Origin: Pseudomonas sp. R5(2019)
GTDB lineage: Bacteria; Pseudomonadota; Gammaproteobacteria; Pseudomonadales; Pseudomonadaceae
Assembly (NCBI RefSeq): GCF_009905435.1
Contig: NZ_JAAAMT010000044.1
Coordinates: 1-49,141 of the forward strand
Reading direction: 5' to 3'
Length of the DNA: 49,141 nt
Within the stretch, counting starts at the first letter, position 1, and every line of letters starts with the position of its first letter. Shown here piece by piece: positions 26,450 to 37,763 of this stretch. The position numbers and the translations under genes were made by a program. The notes beneath the pieces were generated by a model. That model saw only the letters and a program-made list of their open reading frames with translations. It was not told the origin of the DNA and did not search any database.

Positions 26450-28135
26450 ATGAACAAGCGATACGACTACATCATCATCGGTGCAGGCTCTGCCGGCTGC
26501 GTCCTGGCCAACCGCCTGACCGAAGATGCCGGTACCTCGGTGCTGGTCCTGGAGTTCGGCGGCAGCGACCGCAGTGTACTGATCCAGATGCCCAGCGCGT
26601 TCTCGTTGCCGATGAACACCAAGAAGTACAACTGGCGCTATGAGACGGTCGCCGAGCCGCACCTGGACAACCGGCGCCTGCACTGCCCGCGGGGCAAGGT
26701 GCTCGGCGGTTCGTCCTCGATCAACGGCCTGGTCTATATCCGTGGCCATGCCTGCGACTTTGACGAATGGGAAAGCCTGGGTGCGAAGAACTGGAGCTAT
26801 CGCAATTGCCTGCCGTACTTCAAGCGCGCCGAGAACTACAAGTTCGGTGGCGATGACTACCGCGGTGGTGCTGGGCCGCTGTCTACCAACAACGGCAACA
26901 ACATGCAGAACCCGTTGTACGGCGCCTGGGTGGAAGCCGGCGCCGAGGCTGGCTACATCAAGACTGACGACTGCAACGGCTACATGCAGGAAGGCTTCGG
27001 CGCCATGCACATGACAGTGAAGGACGGCGTGCGCTGGTCCACCGCCAATGCCTACCTGCGCCCGGCCATGACCCGGCCGAACCTGACGGTCGTCACCCAT
27101 GCCATGACCCGGCGCATCCTGCTCGATGGCAAGCGGGCGGTGGGTGTGGAGTACGACGAGGGCGGCCAGACCCACAAGGTCTATTGCAACCGCGAGGTGC
27201 TGGTATCGTCTGGCCCGATCGGCTCGCCGCACCTGTTGCAGCGTTCGGGCATCGGCCCCGAGGCGGTACTGAAAAAGGCCGGTATCGAGGTGCGTCATCA
27301 CCTGCCGGGGGTGGGCGAGAACCTTCAGGACCATTCGGAAATCTACATCCAGTACGCCTGCAAGGAGCCGGTGACGCTCAACGGCAAGATGAGCCTGCTG
27401 GGCAAGGCGATGATCGGCCTGCGCTGGCTGCTGTTCAAGGATGGCCTGGGCGCCAGCAACCACTTCGAGGCCGGTGGCTTCATTCGCTCGTCCAAGGGGC
27501 TGCGCTGGCCGGACATCCAGTTCCACTTCCTGCCGGCGGCCATGCGCTACGACGGCGACAAACCGTTCAAGGGCCATGGCTTCATGGTGCTCACCGGGCC
27601 GAACAAGCCCAAGAGCCGAGGCCATGTGTGGGCGCTGTCGGCCGACCCGTACCAGCATCCGGAAATCCGCTTCAACTACCTGGAGAGCGAAGAGGACCGC
27701 GAGGGCTTCCGCCGCTGTGTGCGCCTGACCCGGGAAATCATCGCCCAGCCGGCCATGGACCGCTTCCGTGGCGAGGAGCTGGCACCCGGGCCGCAGGTGC
27801 AGACCGACGAGCAGATCGACGCCTTCGTGCGCGCCAACATGGAAAGCACCATGCACCCCTGTGGCTCCTGCCGCATGGGCGAGGACGACATGGCGGTGGT
27901 CGACTCCTCGCTGCGCGTGCGTGGCCTGCAGGGGCTACGGGTGATCGACTCTTCGGTGTTCCCCAGCGAGCCCAACGGCAACCTCAACGCGCCGACCATC
28001 ATGCTCGCCGAGCGGGCCGCGGACCTGGTGCGTGGGCGTGAGCCGCTGGCCCCGACCGATATACCGGTCGGCCTGGTCGGTAGCTGGGAAGCAGAACAGC
28101 GCAGCCGCGCGCCGGTGCGTAAGGTACGCGCCTGA
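26450..28135 (+). CDS. BetA-like GMC oxidoreductase (choline dehydrogenase family)
   Basis: A 561-residue FAD flavoprotein of the glucose-methanol-choline family. It shows the Rossmann motif YIIIGAGSAGCVLANRL at residues 5-21, the GMC signature PRGKVLGGSSSINGLVYIRG near residue 85, the second signature VLVSSGPIGSPHLLQRSGIG, and the catalytic region MHPCGSCRMG (His) and PNGNLNAPTIM (Asn) near the C-terminus. It closely follows E. coli BetA over most of its length. The family oxidises alcohols to aldehydes. With the ALDH it would turn an alcohol into an acid; a guanidino alcohol would fit the ureohydrolase. A real choline role is less likely because the bet genes' usual neighbours are absent. 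Confidence 0.87.
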   Translation: MNKRYDYIIIGAGSAGCVLANRLTEDAGTSVLVLEFGGSDRSVLIQMPSAFSLPMNTKKYNWRYETVAEPHLDNRRLHCPRGKVLGGSSSINGLVYIRGHACDFDEWESLGAKNWSYRNCLPYFKRAENYKFGGDDYRGGAGPLSTNNGNNMQNPLYGAWVEAGAEAGYIKTDDCNGYMQEGFGAMHMTVKDGVRWSTANAYLRPAMTRPNLTVVTHAMTRRILLDGKRAVGVEYDEGGQTHKVYCNREVLVSSGPIGSPHLLQRSGIGPEAVLKKAGIEVRHHLPGVGENLQDHSEIYIQYACKEPVTLNGKMSLLGKAMIGLRWLLFKDGLGASNHFEAGGFIRSSKGLRWPDIQFHFLPAAMRYDGDKPFKGHGFMVLTGPNKPKSRGHVWALSADPYQHPEIRFNYLESEEDREGFRRCVRLTREIIAQPAMDRFRGEELAPGPQVQTDEQIDAFVRANMESTMHPCGSCRMGEDDMAVVDSSLRVRGLQGLRVIDSSVFPSEPNGNLNAPTIMLAERAADLVRGREPLAPTDIPVGLVGSWEAEQRSRAPVRKVRA

Positions 28136-28146
28136 CGTTGGGTAGA

Positions 28147-28207
28147 AGCGGGTTTGCCCCGCGATGCGATGTTGTCTGACAGCTCGCAATCGCGGGGCAA
28201 GCCCGCT
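28147..28207. repeat. REP-type palindrome after the GMC gene
   Basis: Two inverted arms, AGCGGGTTTGCCCCGCGAT and its near-complement ATCGCGGGGCAAGCCCGCT, surround a 23-base loop. This GCGGG-TTGCCCCGCG core is the REP element common between genes in fluorescent pseudomonads. Placed 11 bases after the operon it probably also protects or ends the transcript. Confidence 0.8.
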
Positions 28208-28236
28208 CCCACACACCCGGACTGAATGCGTTCCAT

Positions 28237-28254
28237 TGGAGCGAAACCGCTACA
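28237..28254. promoter_or_regulatory. Operator-like palindrome upstream of cycA (distal)
   Basis: TGGAGCG-AAAC-CGCTACA is an 18-base imperfect palindrome in 7-4-7 form. It is one of four such sites in the window, two before cycA and two before gcvH. The layout resembles the known P. aeruginosa GcsR site TGTAACG-N4-CGTTCCG. Confidence 0.55.
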
Positions 28255-28319
28255 GCGGGCCCGAGAGCAGGGGTTACGACGCTTTAGCGCCGGTGGGCAG
28301 CCTGATTAGCGACTTTTTA

Positions 28320-28337
28320 TGGAGTGACTTCATTACA
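28320..28337. promoter_or_regulatory. Operator-like palindrome upstream of cycA (proximal)
   Basis: TGGAGTG-ACTT-CATTACA matches the other three 18-base sites at most positions. It starts 83 bases after its partner at 28237 and ends 41 bases before the sigma54 promoter, a normal position for an enhancer-binding protein. Confidence 0.55.
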
Positions 28338-28378
28338 CCTAATAAATACAACACTGCATAAAACAACGCTTTTTCGCT

Positions 28379-28394
28379 TGGCATAGACCTTGCT
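28379..28394 (+). promoter_or_regulatory. Sigma54 promoter for cycA
   Basis: TGGCAT-AGACC-TTGCT fits the -24/-12 consensus TGGCAC-N5-TTGCW with the invariant GG and GC ten bases apart. It is 84 bases before the cycA start, and two activator-type palindromes lie upstream. Confidence 0.75.
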
Positions 28395-28478
28395 ATTTCA
28401 TTGGCACTCAGCCGCACTGGCTGAGGTGTTTGAACTTGTGACGTTATAAAAACAATTAAACCAGCAAGGTAAAGCCTA

Positions 28479-29897
28479 ATGAAAAACTCGACGCTGGGTC
28501 CGCCTGACAGCGAAGCGCACGAACTCCAACGTAATCTTTCCAACCGCCATATTCAGTTGATCGCCATCGGTGGCGCCATCGGCACCGGCCTGTTCATGGG
28601 CTCTGGCAAGACCATCAGCCTGGCGGGGCCCTCGATCATATTTGTCTACATGGTCATCGGTTTCATGCTGTTCTTTGTCATGCGGGCAATGGGCGAGTTA
28701 CTGTTGTCCAACCTCAAGTACAAATCGTTCATCGATTTCTCCGCTGATCTGCTGGGACCCTGGGCAGGGTTTTTCACCGGCTGGACCTATTGGTTCTGCT
28801 GGATAGTGACCGGCATTGCCGATGTTATTGCTATCTCCGCCTACTCACAGTTCTGGTTCCCGGATATCCCGCAATGGTTACCGGCACTCAGTTGTGTGGG
28901 TCTGTTGCTTTCGCTCAACCTGCTGACCGTCAAGATGTTCGGTGAACTGGAGTTCTGGTTCGCCATGATCAAGATCGTGGCCATTTGCGCCTTGGTCTGC
29001 ACCGGCCTTTACATGGTGGTCACGGCCTATCAGTCGCCTGCTGGCAATGTCGCGTCGCTGGCCAACCTGTGGAATGACGGCGGCATGTTTCCCCATGGCG
29101 CCATGGGCTTCTTCGCCGGTTTCCAGATTGCGATCTTTGCCTTTGCCGGGATTGAGCTGGTGGGTACCACGGCCGCAGAAACCAAGAACCCCGAGCGCAA
29201 CCTGCCAAGGGCGATCAATTCGATTCCGCTGCGCATCATCGTTTTCTATGTGTTCGCGTTGGTCGCGATCATGGCCGTTACGCCGTGGCGTGATGTCGTT
29301 GCCAACAAGAGCCCCTTTGTCGAGCTGTTCGTCCTGGCCGGTCTGCCGGCGGCTGCCGGGATCATCAACTTCGTGGTCCTCACCTCTGCCGCTTCTTCTG
29401 CAAACAGTGGCGTCTTTTCCACCAGCCGCATGCTCTACGGCCTGGCCGTGGATGGCGATGCGCCTGGCAAGTTCAAGGCGTTGTCCAGCCGCGCAGTGCC
29501 CTCCAATGGTCTGATCTTCTCCTGTGTTTGCCTGTCGGCGGGGGCACTGGTGATCTACCTGGTGCCTAACATGCTCGATGCCTTCACCCTGATCACCACG
29601 GTGTCGGCGATCCTGTTCATGTGCGTCTGGTCGATGATCCTGCTGTCGTACCTGGCGTATCGCAAGCAGCGTGACCACCTGCATCGCGCCTCGAAATACC
29701 GGATGCCGGGCGGCATCTTCATGAGCTGGGCCTGCCTGGTGTTCTTCGTGGCCATGCTTGCCTTGCTGGCGCTGGAAGAAGACACCCGCAAAGCGCTGGT
29801 CTTCGTGCCGGTCTGGTTCGTAATCCTCGGCCTGGCTTATCGATCGATGCGCCAGAAAAAGTCGGAGGGCGTGCGGTTGTCCTACGACGTGGATTGA
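28479..29897 (+). CDS. cycA: CycA: glycine/D-serine/D-alanine permease (AAT family)
   Basis: A 472-residue amino acid permease with about twelve membrane helices. It follows E. coli CycA nearly end to end, including RNLSNRHIQLIAIGGAIGTG, the helix-I glycine motif GAIGTGLFMGSG, FTGWTYWFCWIVTG, GIELVGTTAAETKNPERNLP and SSANSGVFSTSRMLYGLA. CycA imports glycine, serine and alanine with protons. A sigma54 promoter and two operator-like sites precede it, and the next genes are the glycine-degrading set with their activator, so it is the probable uptake step of that pathway. AAGGT lies upstream of the ATG. Confidence 0.92.
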   Translation: MKNSTLGPPDSEAHELQRNLSNRHIQLIAIGGAIGTGLFMGSGKTISLAGPSIIFVYMVIGFMLFFVMRAMGELLLSNLKYKSFIDFSADLLGPWAGFFTGWTYWFCWIVTGIADVIAISAYSQFWFPDIPQWLPALSCVGLLLSLNLLTVKMFGELEFWFAMIKIVAICALVCTGLYMVVTAYQSPAGNVASLANLWNDGGMFPHGAMGFFAGFQIAIFAFAGIELVGTTAAETKNPERNLPRAINSIPLRIIVFYVFALVAIMAVTPWRDVVANKSPFVELFVLAGLPAAAGIINFVVLTSAASSANSGVFSTSRMLYGLAVDGDAPGKFKALSSRAVPSNGLIFSCVCLSAGALVIYLVPNMLDAFTLITTVSAILFMCVWSMILLSYLAYRKQRDHLHRASKYRMPGGIFMSWACLVFFVAMLALLALEEDTRKALVFVPVWFVILGLAYRSMRQKKSEGVRLSYDVD

Positions 29898-29921
29898 TAG
29901 CCACATTCACGCTTTTACTCG

Positions 29922-29949
29922 GGGGGACGGCACAAGGGGGCCGTCCCCC
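29922..29949 (+). terminator. Strong hairpin after cycA
   Basis: GGGGGACGGC and GCCGTCCCCC form a perfect 10-base stem with an 8-base loop, 24 bases after the cycA stop. Only a weak T-rich stretch (GTCGTCTTTG) follows. It probably ends or weakens cycA transcription before the regulator gene. Confidence 0.65.
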
Positions 29950-29978
29950 TGTCGTCTTTGCACAACCGGGGAGTCGTC

Positions 29979-31511
29979 ATGCGCATCCACGTCACCTTCA
30001 TCGACCGCGTCGGCATCACCCAGGAGATCCTGGCACTGCTGGGGGCGCGCAACCTCAACCTGGACGCGGTGGAAATGATTCCACCCAACGTCTATATCGA
30101 CGCCCCGGCGCTGTCACAGGCCGTGCTGGACGAGCTCTACGATGCCCTGTTGCGGGTGATCGGCGTGCAGGCGGTCGAGCTGGTCGACTTCCTGCCCGGT
30201 CATCGCCGGCGCCTGCAACTGGAGGCGCTGCTGGCGGCGATGAGCGACCCGGTGTTGGCGGTGGACCCTTGCGGCCATGTGCTGCTGGCCAACCCCACCC
30301 TGGTCAGTCTGGTCGGGCGCGAGCCGGCCGGTGAACCGCTGTCGCGCCTGTTCGCCGAGCCGGACCTGGCCCAGACCCTGATCGACAAGGGCTTTCGCCT
30401 GCCCATGTGCGAGGTGAGCTTCCAGGGCCAGGCCCTGTTGCTGGAAGCCACGCCCATCAGCGGCGGGGCCGATGCCCTGGTGGGCGGCCTGCTGACCCTC
30501 TACCCGCCAAGCCGCATCGGCGAGCGCCTGGCTTCGTTGCTGCATGACCACACCGAGGGGCTGGATGCGCTGCTGGGTGACTCGACGGCGCTCAAGGACC
30601 TCAAGGCGCGCCTGCACAAAGTGGCGAGCCTCGAGGCGCCGCTGCTGATCCAGGGCGAAACCGGCACGGGCAAGGAGCTGGTGGCCCGTGCCTGCCATGC
30701 ACTCAGTGCCCGGCGTGATGCGTCCTTCCTGGCACTCAACTGCGCGGCACTGCCCGAGAGCCTGGCCGAGAGCGAGTTGTTCGGCTACGCGGCCGGGGCC
30801 TTTACCGGCGCCCAGCGCGGTGGCAAGCCGGGCCTGCTGGAACTGGCCGACGGCGGGACGGTGTTCCTCGACGAAGTGGGTGAGATGTCGCCGTACCTGC
30901 AGGCCAAGCTGTTGCGCTTTCTCAATGACGGCAGCTTTCGCCGGGTCGGCGGCGGCGGTGAGGTGCGGGTGAATGTGCGGGTGGTCTGTGCTACCCACCG
31001 CAATCTGGAAGGCATGGTGGTCGAAGGCAGCTTTCGCGAGGACCTCTATTACCGCCTCAACGTGCTCAACCTGAAGGTGCCGCCGCTGCGCGAGCGCGGC
31101 AAGGACATCCTCCTGCTGGCCGAGCATTTCCTGCGCCAGGCCTGCGCGCAGATACAGCGCTCGCCGTGTCGGCTGGCCCTGGCCACCCATCCGCTGCTGC
31201 TGGGCAATCGCTGGGCGGGCAACGTGCGCCAGTTGCAGAACGTGATCTTCCGGGCTGCGGCCATCAGCGAAGGGGAGGTGATCGACTGCGGCGACCTGGA
31301 ACTGGCCGGCACCGCCTTGAACAGCCAGCAGCCCGAAGCGCAGGAAGTCATCAGCCTGGAAGCGGCCGTGCAGGGGTTTGAAAAGTCCCTGCTGGAGACG
31401 ATGTATGCGGTCTATCCCTCCACCCGGCAACTGGCGGTGCGCCTGCAGACCTCACACACGGCCATCGGCCAGCGCTTGCGCAAATACGGCATCGCCAGCC
31501 GGGCCTCGTAG
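29979..31511 (+). CDS. gcsR: GcsR/TyrR-like sigma54-dependent activator of glycine catabolism
   Basis: A 510-residue enhancer-binding protein. An N-terminal ACT domain (MRIHVTFIDRVGITQEIL, residues 1-75) is followed by a PAS-like domain (about 80-190), the AAA+ domain (about 200-430) with Walker A GETGTGKE, the sigma54-contact loop GAFTGA, and VFLDEVGEMS, then a C-terminal TyrR-type helix-turn-helix (RQLAVRLQTSHTAIGQRLRKYGI). Unlike E. coli TyrR it keeps GAFTGA, so it can activate sigma54. In P. aeruginosa GcsR activates the gcvH2 operon in answer to glycine. The ATG at 29979 with GGGGAG upstream is preferred to a TTG at 29958. Its own promoter is not evident. Confidence 0.88.
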   Translation: MRIHVTFIDRVGITQEILALLGARNLNLDAVEMIPPNVYIDAPALSQAVLDELYDALLRVIGVQAVELVDFLPGHRRRLQLEALLAAMSDPVLAVDPCGHVLLANPTLVSLVGREPAGEPLSRLFAEPDLAQTLIDKGFRLPMCEVSFQGQALLLEATPISGGADALVGGLLTLYPPSRIGERLASLLHDHTEGLDALLGDSTALKDLKARLHKVASLEAPLLIQGETGTGKELVARACHALSARRDASFLALNCAALPESLAESELFGYAAGAFTGAQRGGKPGLLELADGGTVFLDEVGEMSPYLQAKLLRFLNDGSFRRVGGGGEVRVNVRVVCATHRNLEGMVVEGSFREDLYYRLNVLNLKVPPLRERGKDILLLAEHFLRQACAQIQRSPCRLALATHPLLLGNRWAGNVRQLQNVIFRAAAISEGEVIDCGDLELAGTALNSQQPEAQEVISLEAAVQGFEKSLLETMYAVYPSTRQLAVRLQTSHTAIGQRLRKYGIASRAS

Positions 31512-31535
31512 TCGCCTGGTTCGAATACGCTCCGC

Positions 31536-31553
31536 TGGAGTGATTGCGCTCCA
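31536..31553. promoter_or_regulatory. Operator-like palindrome upstream of gcvH (distal)
   Basis: TGGAGTG-ATTG-CGCTCCA is an 18-base palindrome in 7-4-7 form with only one mismatched pair. It lies 25 bases after the regulator stop codon and is the best-formed of the four sites. Confidence 0.6.
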
Positions 31554-31616
31554 GTCGGGCGCGAGCCGCGCGTTCATTGGCCCGTCCTGCCAGTGGTGGC
31601 TGCCGGGCTCACGCAG

Positions 31617-31634
31617 CGGAGCGATTTCGCTCCA
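31617..31634. promoter_or_regulatory. Operator-like palindrome upstream of gcvH (proximal)
   Basis: CGGAGCG-ATTT-CGCTCCA starts 81 bases after the distal site, about eight helical turns, so both face the same side of the DNA. It ends 66 bases before the sigma54 promoter. Its inner 16 bases form a perfect palindrome. Confidence 0.6.
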
Positions 31635-31700
31635 GTACAGAGGCTTGAGATTGACGGGGTATTTCATGTAACTCATTGAAATATATGATTTTTAATAACT

Positions 31701-31716
31701 TGGCATTGCCCTTGCT
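31701..31716 (+). promoter_or_regulatory. Sigma54 promoter for the gcv operon
   Basis: TGGCAT-TGCCC-TTGCT matches the -24/-12 consensus. It is 56 bases before the gcvH start. It has the same -24 and -12 hexamer bases as the cycA promoter. Confidence 0.78.
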
Positions 31717-31771
31717 CTTGTATCCATCAGTCCTGCATCGGGACCCACCTGATAACAAGAGAGGAAGATTC

Positions 31772-32149
31772 ATGAGCACTCTGCGTTTTACTCCCGAACA
31801 CGAATGGCTGCGTCTGGAAGCGACTGGCGAGCTGACCGTCGGCATCACCACCTACGCCCAGGAGGCCCTGGGTGACGTGGTGTTCGTGCAGTTGCCGGAG
31901 CCGGGCGAGTACGGGGAGGGCAATGAGGTCGCGGTGCTGGAATCGGTGAAGGCCGCCAGCAACATCAGCATGCCCCTGAACGGTAAAGTGGTGGCGGTCA
32001 ACCAGGCCCTGGCTGACGACCCCGAACTGGTCAACGCCTCGCCGATGCAAGACGGCTGGTTTTTCCGCATCCAGGTGGCCAACCTTGCCGACCTCGACAC
32101 CTTGATGGATCAGGACGGCTACGACCGCTTCCTGGCCGACAACGCCTGA
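31772..32149 (+). CDS. gcvH: GcvH: glycine cleavage system H protein
   Basis: A 125-residue lipoyl carrier protein. The lipoylated lysine is Lys60 in the motif VLESVKAAS, and the start FTPEHEWLRLE is typical. It carries the aminomethyl group from GcvP to GcvT on its lipoyl arm. The ATG with AGAGAGGAAGA upstream gives the normal length; the open frame runs farther up but that part is the promoter. It heads the operon and lies 55 bases after the sigma54 promoter. In P. aeruginosa the same gene order is called gcvH2-gcvP2-glyA2-sdaA-gcvT2. Confidence 0.96.
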   Translation: MSTLRFTPEHEWLRLEATGELTVGITTYAQEALGDVVFVQLPEPGEYGEGNEVAVLESVKAASNISMPLNGKVVAVNQALADDPELVNASPMQDGWFFRIQVANLADLDTLMDQDGYDRFLADNA

Positions 32150-32163
32150 ATCAGGGGGCCGAC

Positions 32164-35034
<2,871 letters not shown>

Positions 35035-35040
35035 TCGCAT

Positions 35041-35063
35041 AGGCCCGGACCCGCTCCGGGCCT
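35041..35063 (+). terminator. Hairpin between gcvP and glyA
   Basis: AGGCCCGGA and TCCGGGCCT form a perfect 9-base stem with a 5-base loop, 6 bases after the gcvP stop. No T run follows. It probably acts as a partial terminator or RNA stabiliser inside the operon, letting gcvH-gcvP and the later genes be made in different amounts. Confidence 0.55.
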
Positions 35064-35096
35064 TACCTGCCACCTGAACAAAAAGGAAGCACAAGC

Positions 35097-36350
35097 ATGT
35101 TCCATAAAAGCCTGACCCTGTCCGATTTCGACCCTGCACTGTCCGCCGCCATCCGCCGCGAGGTACAACGCCAGGAAGACCATATCGAGCTGATCGCCTC
35201 GGAAAACTACACCAGCCCGCAGGTGATGCAGGCCCAGGGCACCGAACTGACCAACAAGTACGCCGAAGGTTACCCGGGCAAGCGCTACTACGGCGGTTGC
35301 GAGCACGTCGATGTGGTCGAGCAACTGGCCATTGACCGTGCCAAGCAACTGTTCGGCGCAGGCTATGCCAACGTCCAGCCGCACTCCGGCTCCCAGGCCA
35401 ACGCAGCGGTCTATCTGGCCTTGCTGCAGGCCGGCGACACCATCCTCGGCATGAGCCTGGCCCATGGCGGTCACCTCACTCACGGTGCCAAGGTCAGTTC
35501 CTCCGGCAAACTGTACAACGCCGTGCAGTACGGCATCGACGCCAACGGCCTGATCGATTACGACGAAGTCGAGCGTCTGGCCGTCGAACACAAGCCGAAG
35601 ATGATCGTTGCCGGGTTCTCGGCCTACTCGAAAACCCTCGACTTCCCACGTTTTCGCCAGATCGCCGACAAGGTCGGTGCCTACCTGTTCGTCGACATGG
35701 CCCACGTCGCCGGCCTGGTTGCGGCGGGCCTGTACCCCAATCCGCTGCCGCACGCCGATGTGGTCACCACCACCACCCACAAGACCCTGCGCGGGCCACG
35801 TGGCGGCTTGATCCTGGCCAAGGCCGATCCGGAGCTGGAGAAGAAACTCAATTCGGCGGTGTTCCCGGGCGGGCAGGGCGGGCCGCTGATGCACGTGATC
35901 GCTGCCAAGGCGGTGTGCTTCAAGGAAGCCCTGGAACCTGGCTTCAAGGACTACCAGTACCAGGTCATCAAGAACGCACAGGCCATGGCGGAGATCTTCA
36001 AGCAGCGCGGTTTTGACGTGGTCTCCGGCGGCACCGACAACCACCTGTTCCTGGTCAGCCTGATCCGCCAGGGCATCACCGGCAAGGACGCCGACGCCGC
36101 GCTGGGCCGTGCGCACATCACGGTGAACAAGAACGCCGTGCCTAACGACCCGCAGTCGCCGTTCGTGACCTCGGGCCTGCGCATCGGTACCCCGGCGGTG
36201 ACTACCCGTGGCTTCCAGGTGCCGGAATGCCGCGCCCTGGCGACCTGGATCTGCGACATCCTCGAGCACCTCGGCGATGCCGACGTCGAGGCCCAGGTGG
36301 CTCACCAGGTGGCTGAGCTGTGCAAGCTGTTCCCGGTTTATCCGGCCTGA
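35097..36350 (+). CDS. glyA: GlyA: serine hydroxymethyltransferase
   Basis: A 417-residue PLP enzyme of standard length that interconverts glycine plus methylene-tetrahydrofolate with serine. Motifs: HIELIASENYTSP, NKYAEGYPGKRYYGGCEHVD, NVQPHSGSQAN and the PLP-Lys region VVTTTTHKTLRGPRGG near residue 229. AAGGAAG lies upstream of the ATG. In this operon it would run towards serine, using the one-carbon unit released by GcvT from a second glycine. It is probably a second genomic copy, as in P. aeruginosa (glyA2); the window alone cannot show that. Confidence 0.97.
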   Translation: MFHKSLTLSDFDPALSAAIRREVQRQEDHIELIASENYTSPQVMQAQGTELTNKYAEGYPGKRYYGGCEHVDVVEQLAIDRAKQLFGAGYANVQPHSGSQANAAVYLALLQAGDTILGMSLAHGGHLTHGAKVSSSGKLYNAVQYGIDANGLIDYDEVERLAVEHKPKMIVAGFSAYSKTLDFPRFRQIADKVGAYLFVDMAHVAGLVAAGLYPNPLPHADVVTTTTHKTLRGPRGGLILAKADPELEKKLNSAVFPGGQGGPLMHVIAAKAVCFKEALEPGFKDYQYQVIKNAQAMAEIFKQRGFDVVSGGTDNHLFLVSLIRQGITGKDADAALGRAHITVNKNAVPNDPQSPFVTSGLRIGTPAVTTRGFQVPECRALATWICDILEHLGDADVEAQVAHQVAELCKLFPVYPA

Positions 36351-36377
36351 CCCTTGGGTACGATGGCGGAGGCCTGT

Positions 36378-37754
36378 ATGTCACTGAGTGTTTTTGATCT
36401 GTTCAAGGTGGGCATTGGCCCATCCAGCTCCCACACGGTTGGGCCGATGCGCGCGGCGGCGCGCTTTGTCATAGGGCTCAGGGCACAGGGTTTGCTGGCC
36501 CAGGTGCAAAGCGTGCGCGCTGAGCTGTATGGCTCGCTCGGCGCCACCGGCAAGGGCCACGGTAGCGACAAGGCGGTGCTGCTTGGGCTTGAAGGTGAGC
36601 ACCCAGATACGGTCGAGACCTCCATGGTGGCCGACCGCTTGGGGATGATCCGGCAAAGCGGGACGTTGTCGCTGCTGGGTGAGAAGCGCATCCGCTTCGT
36701 CGAGAAAGAGCACTTGGCGATGATCCGCAAGCCCTTGCCCTATCACCCCAACGGCATGATCTTGCGCGCCTTCGACGGGGCCGGTCTGCAGCTGTGCAGT
36801 CGCGAGTATTACTCGGTGGGGGGCGGCTTCGTGGTGGACGAGGCGGCGGTCGGCGTCGATCGCATCGTCGAGGACCGCACACCGTTGCGTTTTCCCTTTC
36901 TGACCGGGCGCGAGCTGTTGGCGCAATGCGCCGAGCACGGGCTCTCGATCAGTCAGTTGATGGCCGAGAACGAGACCGCCTGGCGCAGCCCGGAACAGAC
37001 GCGCCAGGGCCTGCTGCACATCTGGCAGGTGATGCAGGACTGCGTCAAGGCCGGTTGCCGCACCGAAGGGATCATGCCCGGCGGACTCAAGGTCAAGCGG
37101 CGTGCCGCGGCCTTGCACCGTCAGTTGAGCAGCAGCCCCGAAGCCTGCCTTCGGGACAGCCTCTCGGTGCTCGACTGGGTCAACCTCTACGCTCTGGCGG
37201 TGAACGAGGAGAACGCCAGTGGTGGGCGGGTGGTCACCGCGCCCACCAATGGCGCGGCCGGCATTATCCCGGCGGTGCTGCATTACTACACACGCTTCGT
37301 GCCGGGGGCCGACGAGGACGGGGTGGTGCGCTTTCTTCTCACCGCCGCCGCCATTGGCATCCTGTACAAGGAAAACGCCTCGATCTCCGGCGCCGAAGTC
37401 GGCTGCCAGGGCGAGGTCGGCGTGGCCTGTTCAATGGCGGCCGGGGCTTTGTGCGAAGTGCTCGGCGGCACCGTGCAGCAAGTGGAGAACGCCGCCGAAA
37501 TCGGCATGGAGCACAACCTCGGGCTGACCTGCGACCCGATTGGCGGGCTGGTCCAGGTACCCTGCATCGAGCGCAACGCCATGGGCTCGGTCAAGGCCAT
37601 CAACGCCGCGCGCATGGCTTTGCGTGGCGACGGGCAGCACTTCGTGTCCCTCGACAAGGTGATCCGCACCATGCGCCAGACCGGCGCCGATATGAAAAGC
37701 AAATACAAAGAGACTGCCCGCGGCGGGCTGGCGGTCAATATCATCGAATGCTAG
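36378..37754 (+). CDS. sdaA: SdaA: L-serine dehydratase
   Basis: A 458-residue single-chain L-serine ammonia-lyase with an iron-sulphur cluster, giving pyruvate and ammonia. It shows SVFDLFKVGIGPSSSHTVGP at the N-terminus, the motif TNGAAGIIPAVL, and the cysteines of SGAEVGCQGEVGVACSMAAG and EHNLGLTCDPIGGLVQVPCIERN. I chose the ATG at 36378, with GGAGG five bases upstream, rather than a TTG at 36354 or an ATG at 36363. It takes the serine made by GlyA, so two glycines end as pyruvate, CO2 and ammonia. Confidence 0.95.
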   Translation: MSLSVFDLFKVGIGPSSSHTVGPMRAAARFVIGLRAQGLLAQVQSVRAELYGSLGATGKGHGSDKAVLLGLEGEHPDTVETSMVADRLGMIRQSGTLSLLGEKRIRFVEKEHLAMIRKPLPYHPNGMILRAFDGAGLQLCSREYYSVGGGFVVDEAAVGVDRIVEDRTPLRFPFLTGRELLAQCAEHGLSISQLMAENETAWRSPEQTRQGLLHIWQVMQDCVKAGCRTEGIMPGGLKVKRRAAALHRQLSSSPEACLRDSLSVLDWVNLYALAVNEENASGGRVVTAPTNGAAGIIPAVLHYYTRFVPGADEDGVVRFLLTAAAIGILYKENASISGAEVGCQGEVGVACSMAAGALCEVLGGTVQQVENAAEIGMEHNLGLTCDPIGGLVQVPCIERNAMGSVKAINAARMALRGDGQHFVSLDKVIRTMRQTGADMKSKYKETARGGLAVNIIEC

Positions 37755-37763
37755 GAGTCACCC

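Noticed and set aside
24970..26457. 495-residue minus-strand open frame across the NCS1 permease
   Set aside because: Low-complexity Gln/His/Gly sequence typical of a shadow frame; the permease on the plus strand is well supported.
26450..28135. Reading the BetA-like gene as true choline dehydrogenase of a bet operon
   Set aside because: BetI and BCCT genes are absent and a ureohydrolase and NCS1 permease are present, so another alcohol is more likely.
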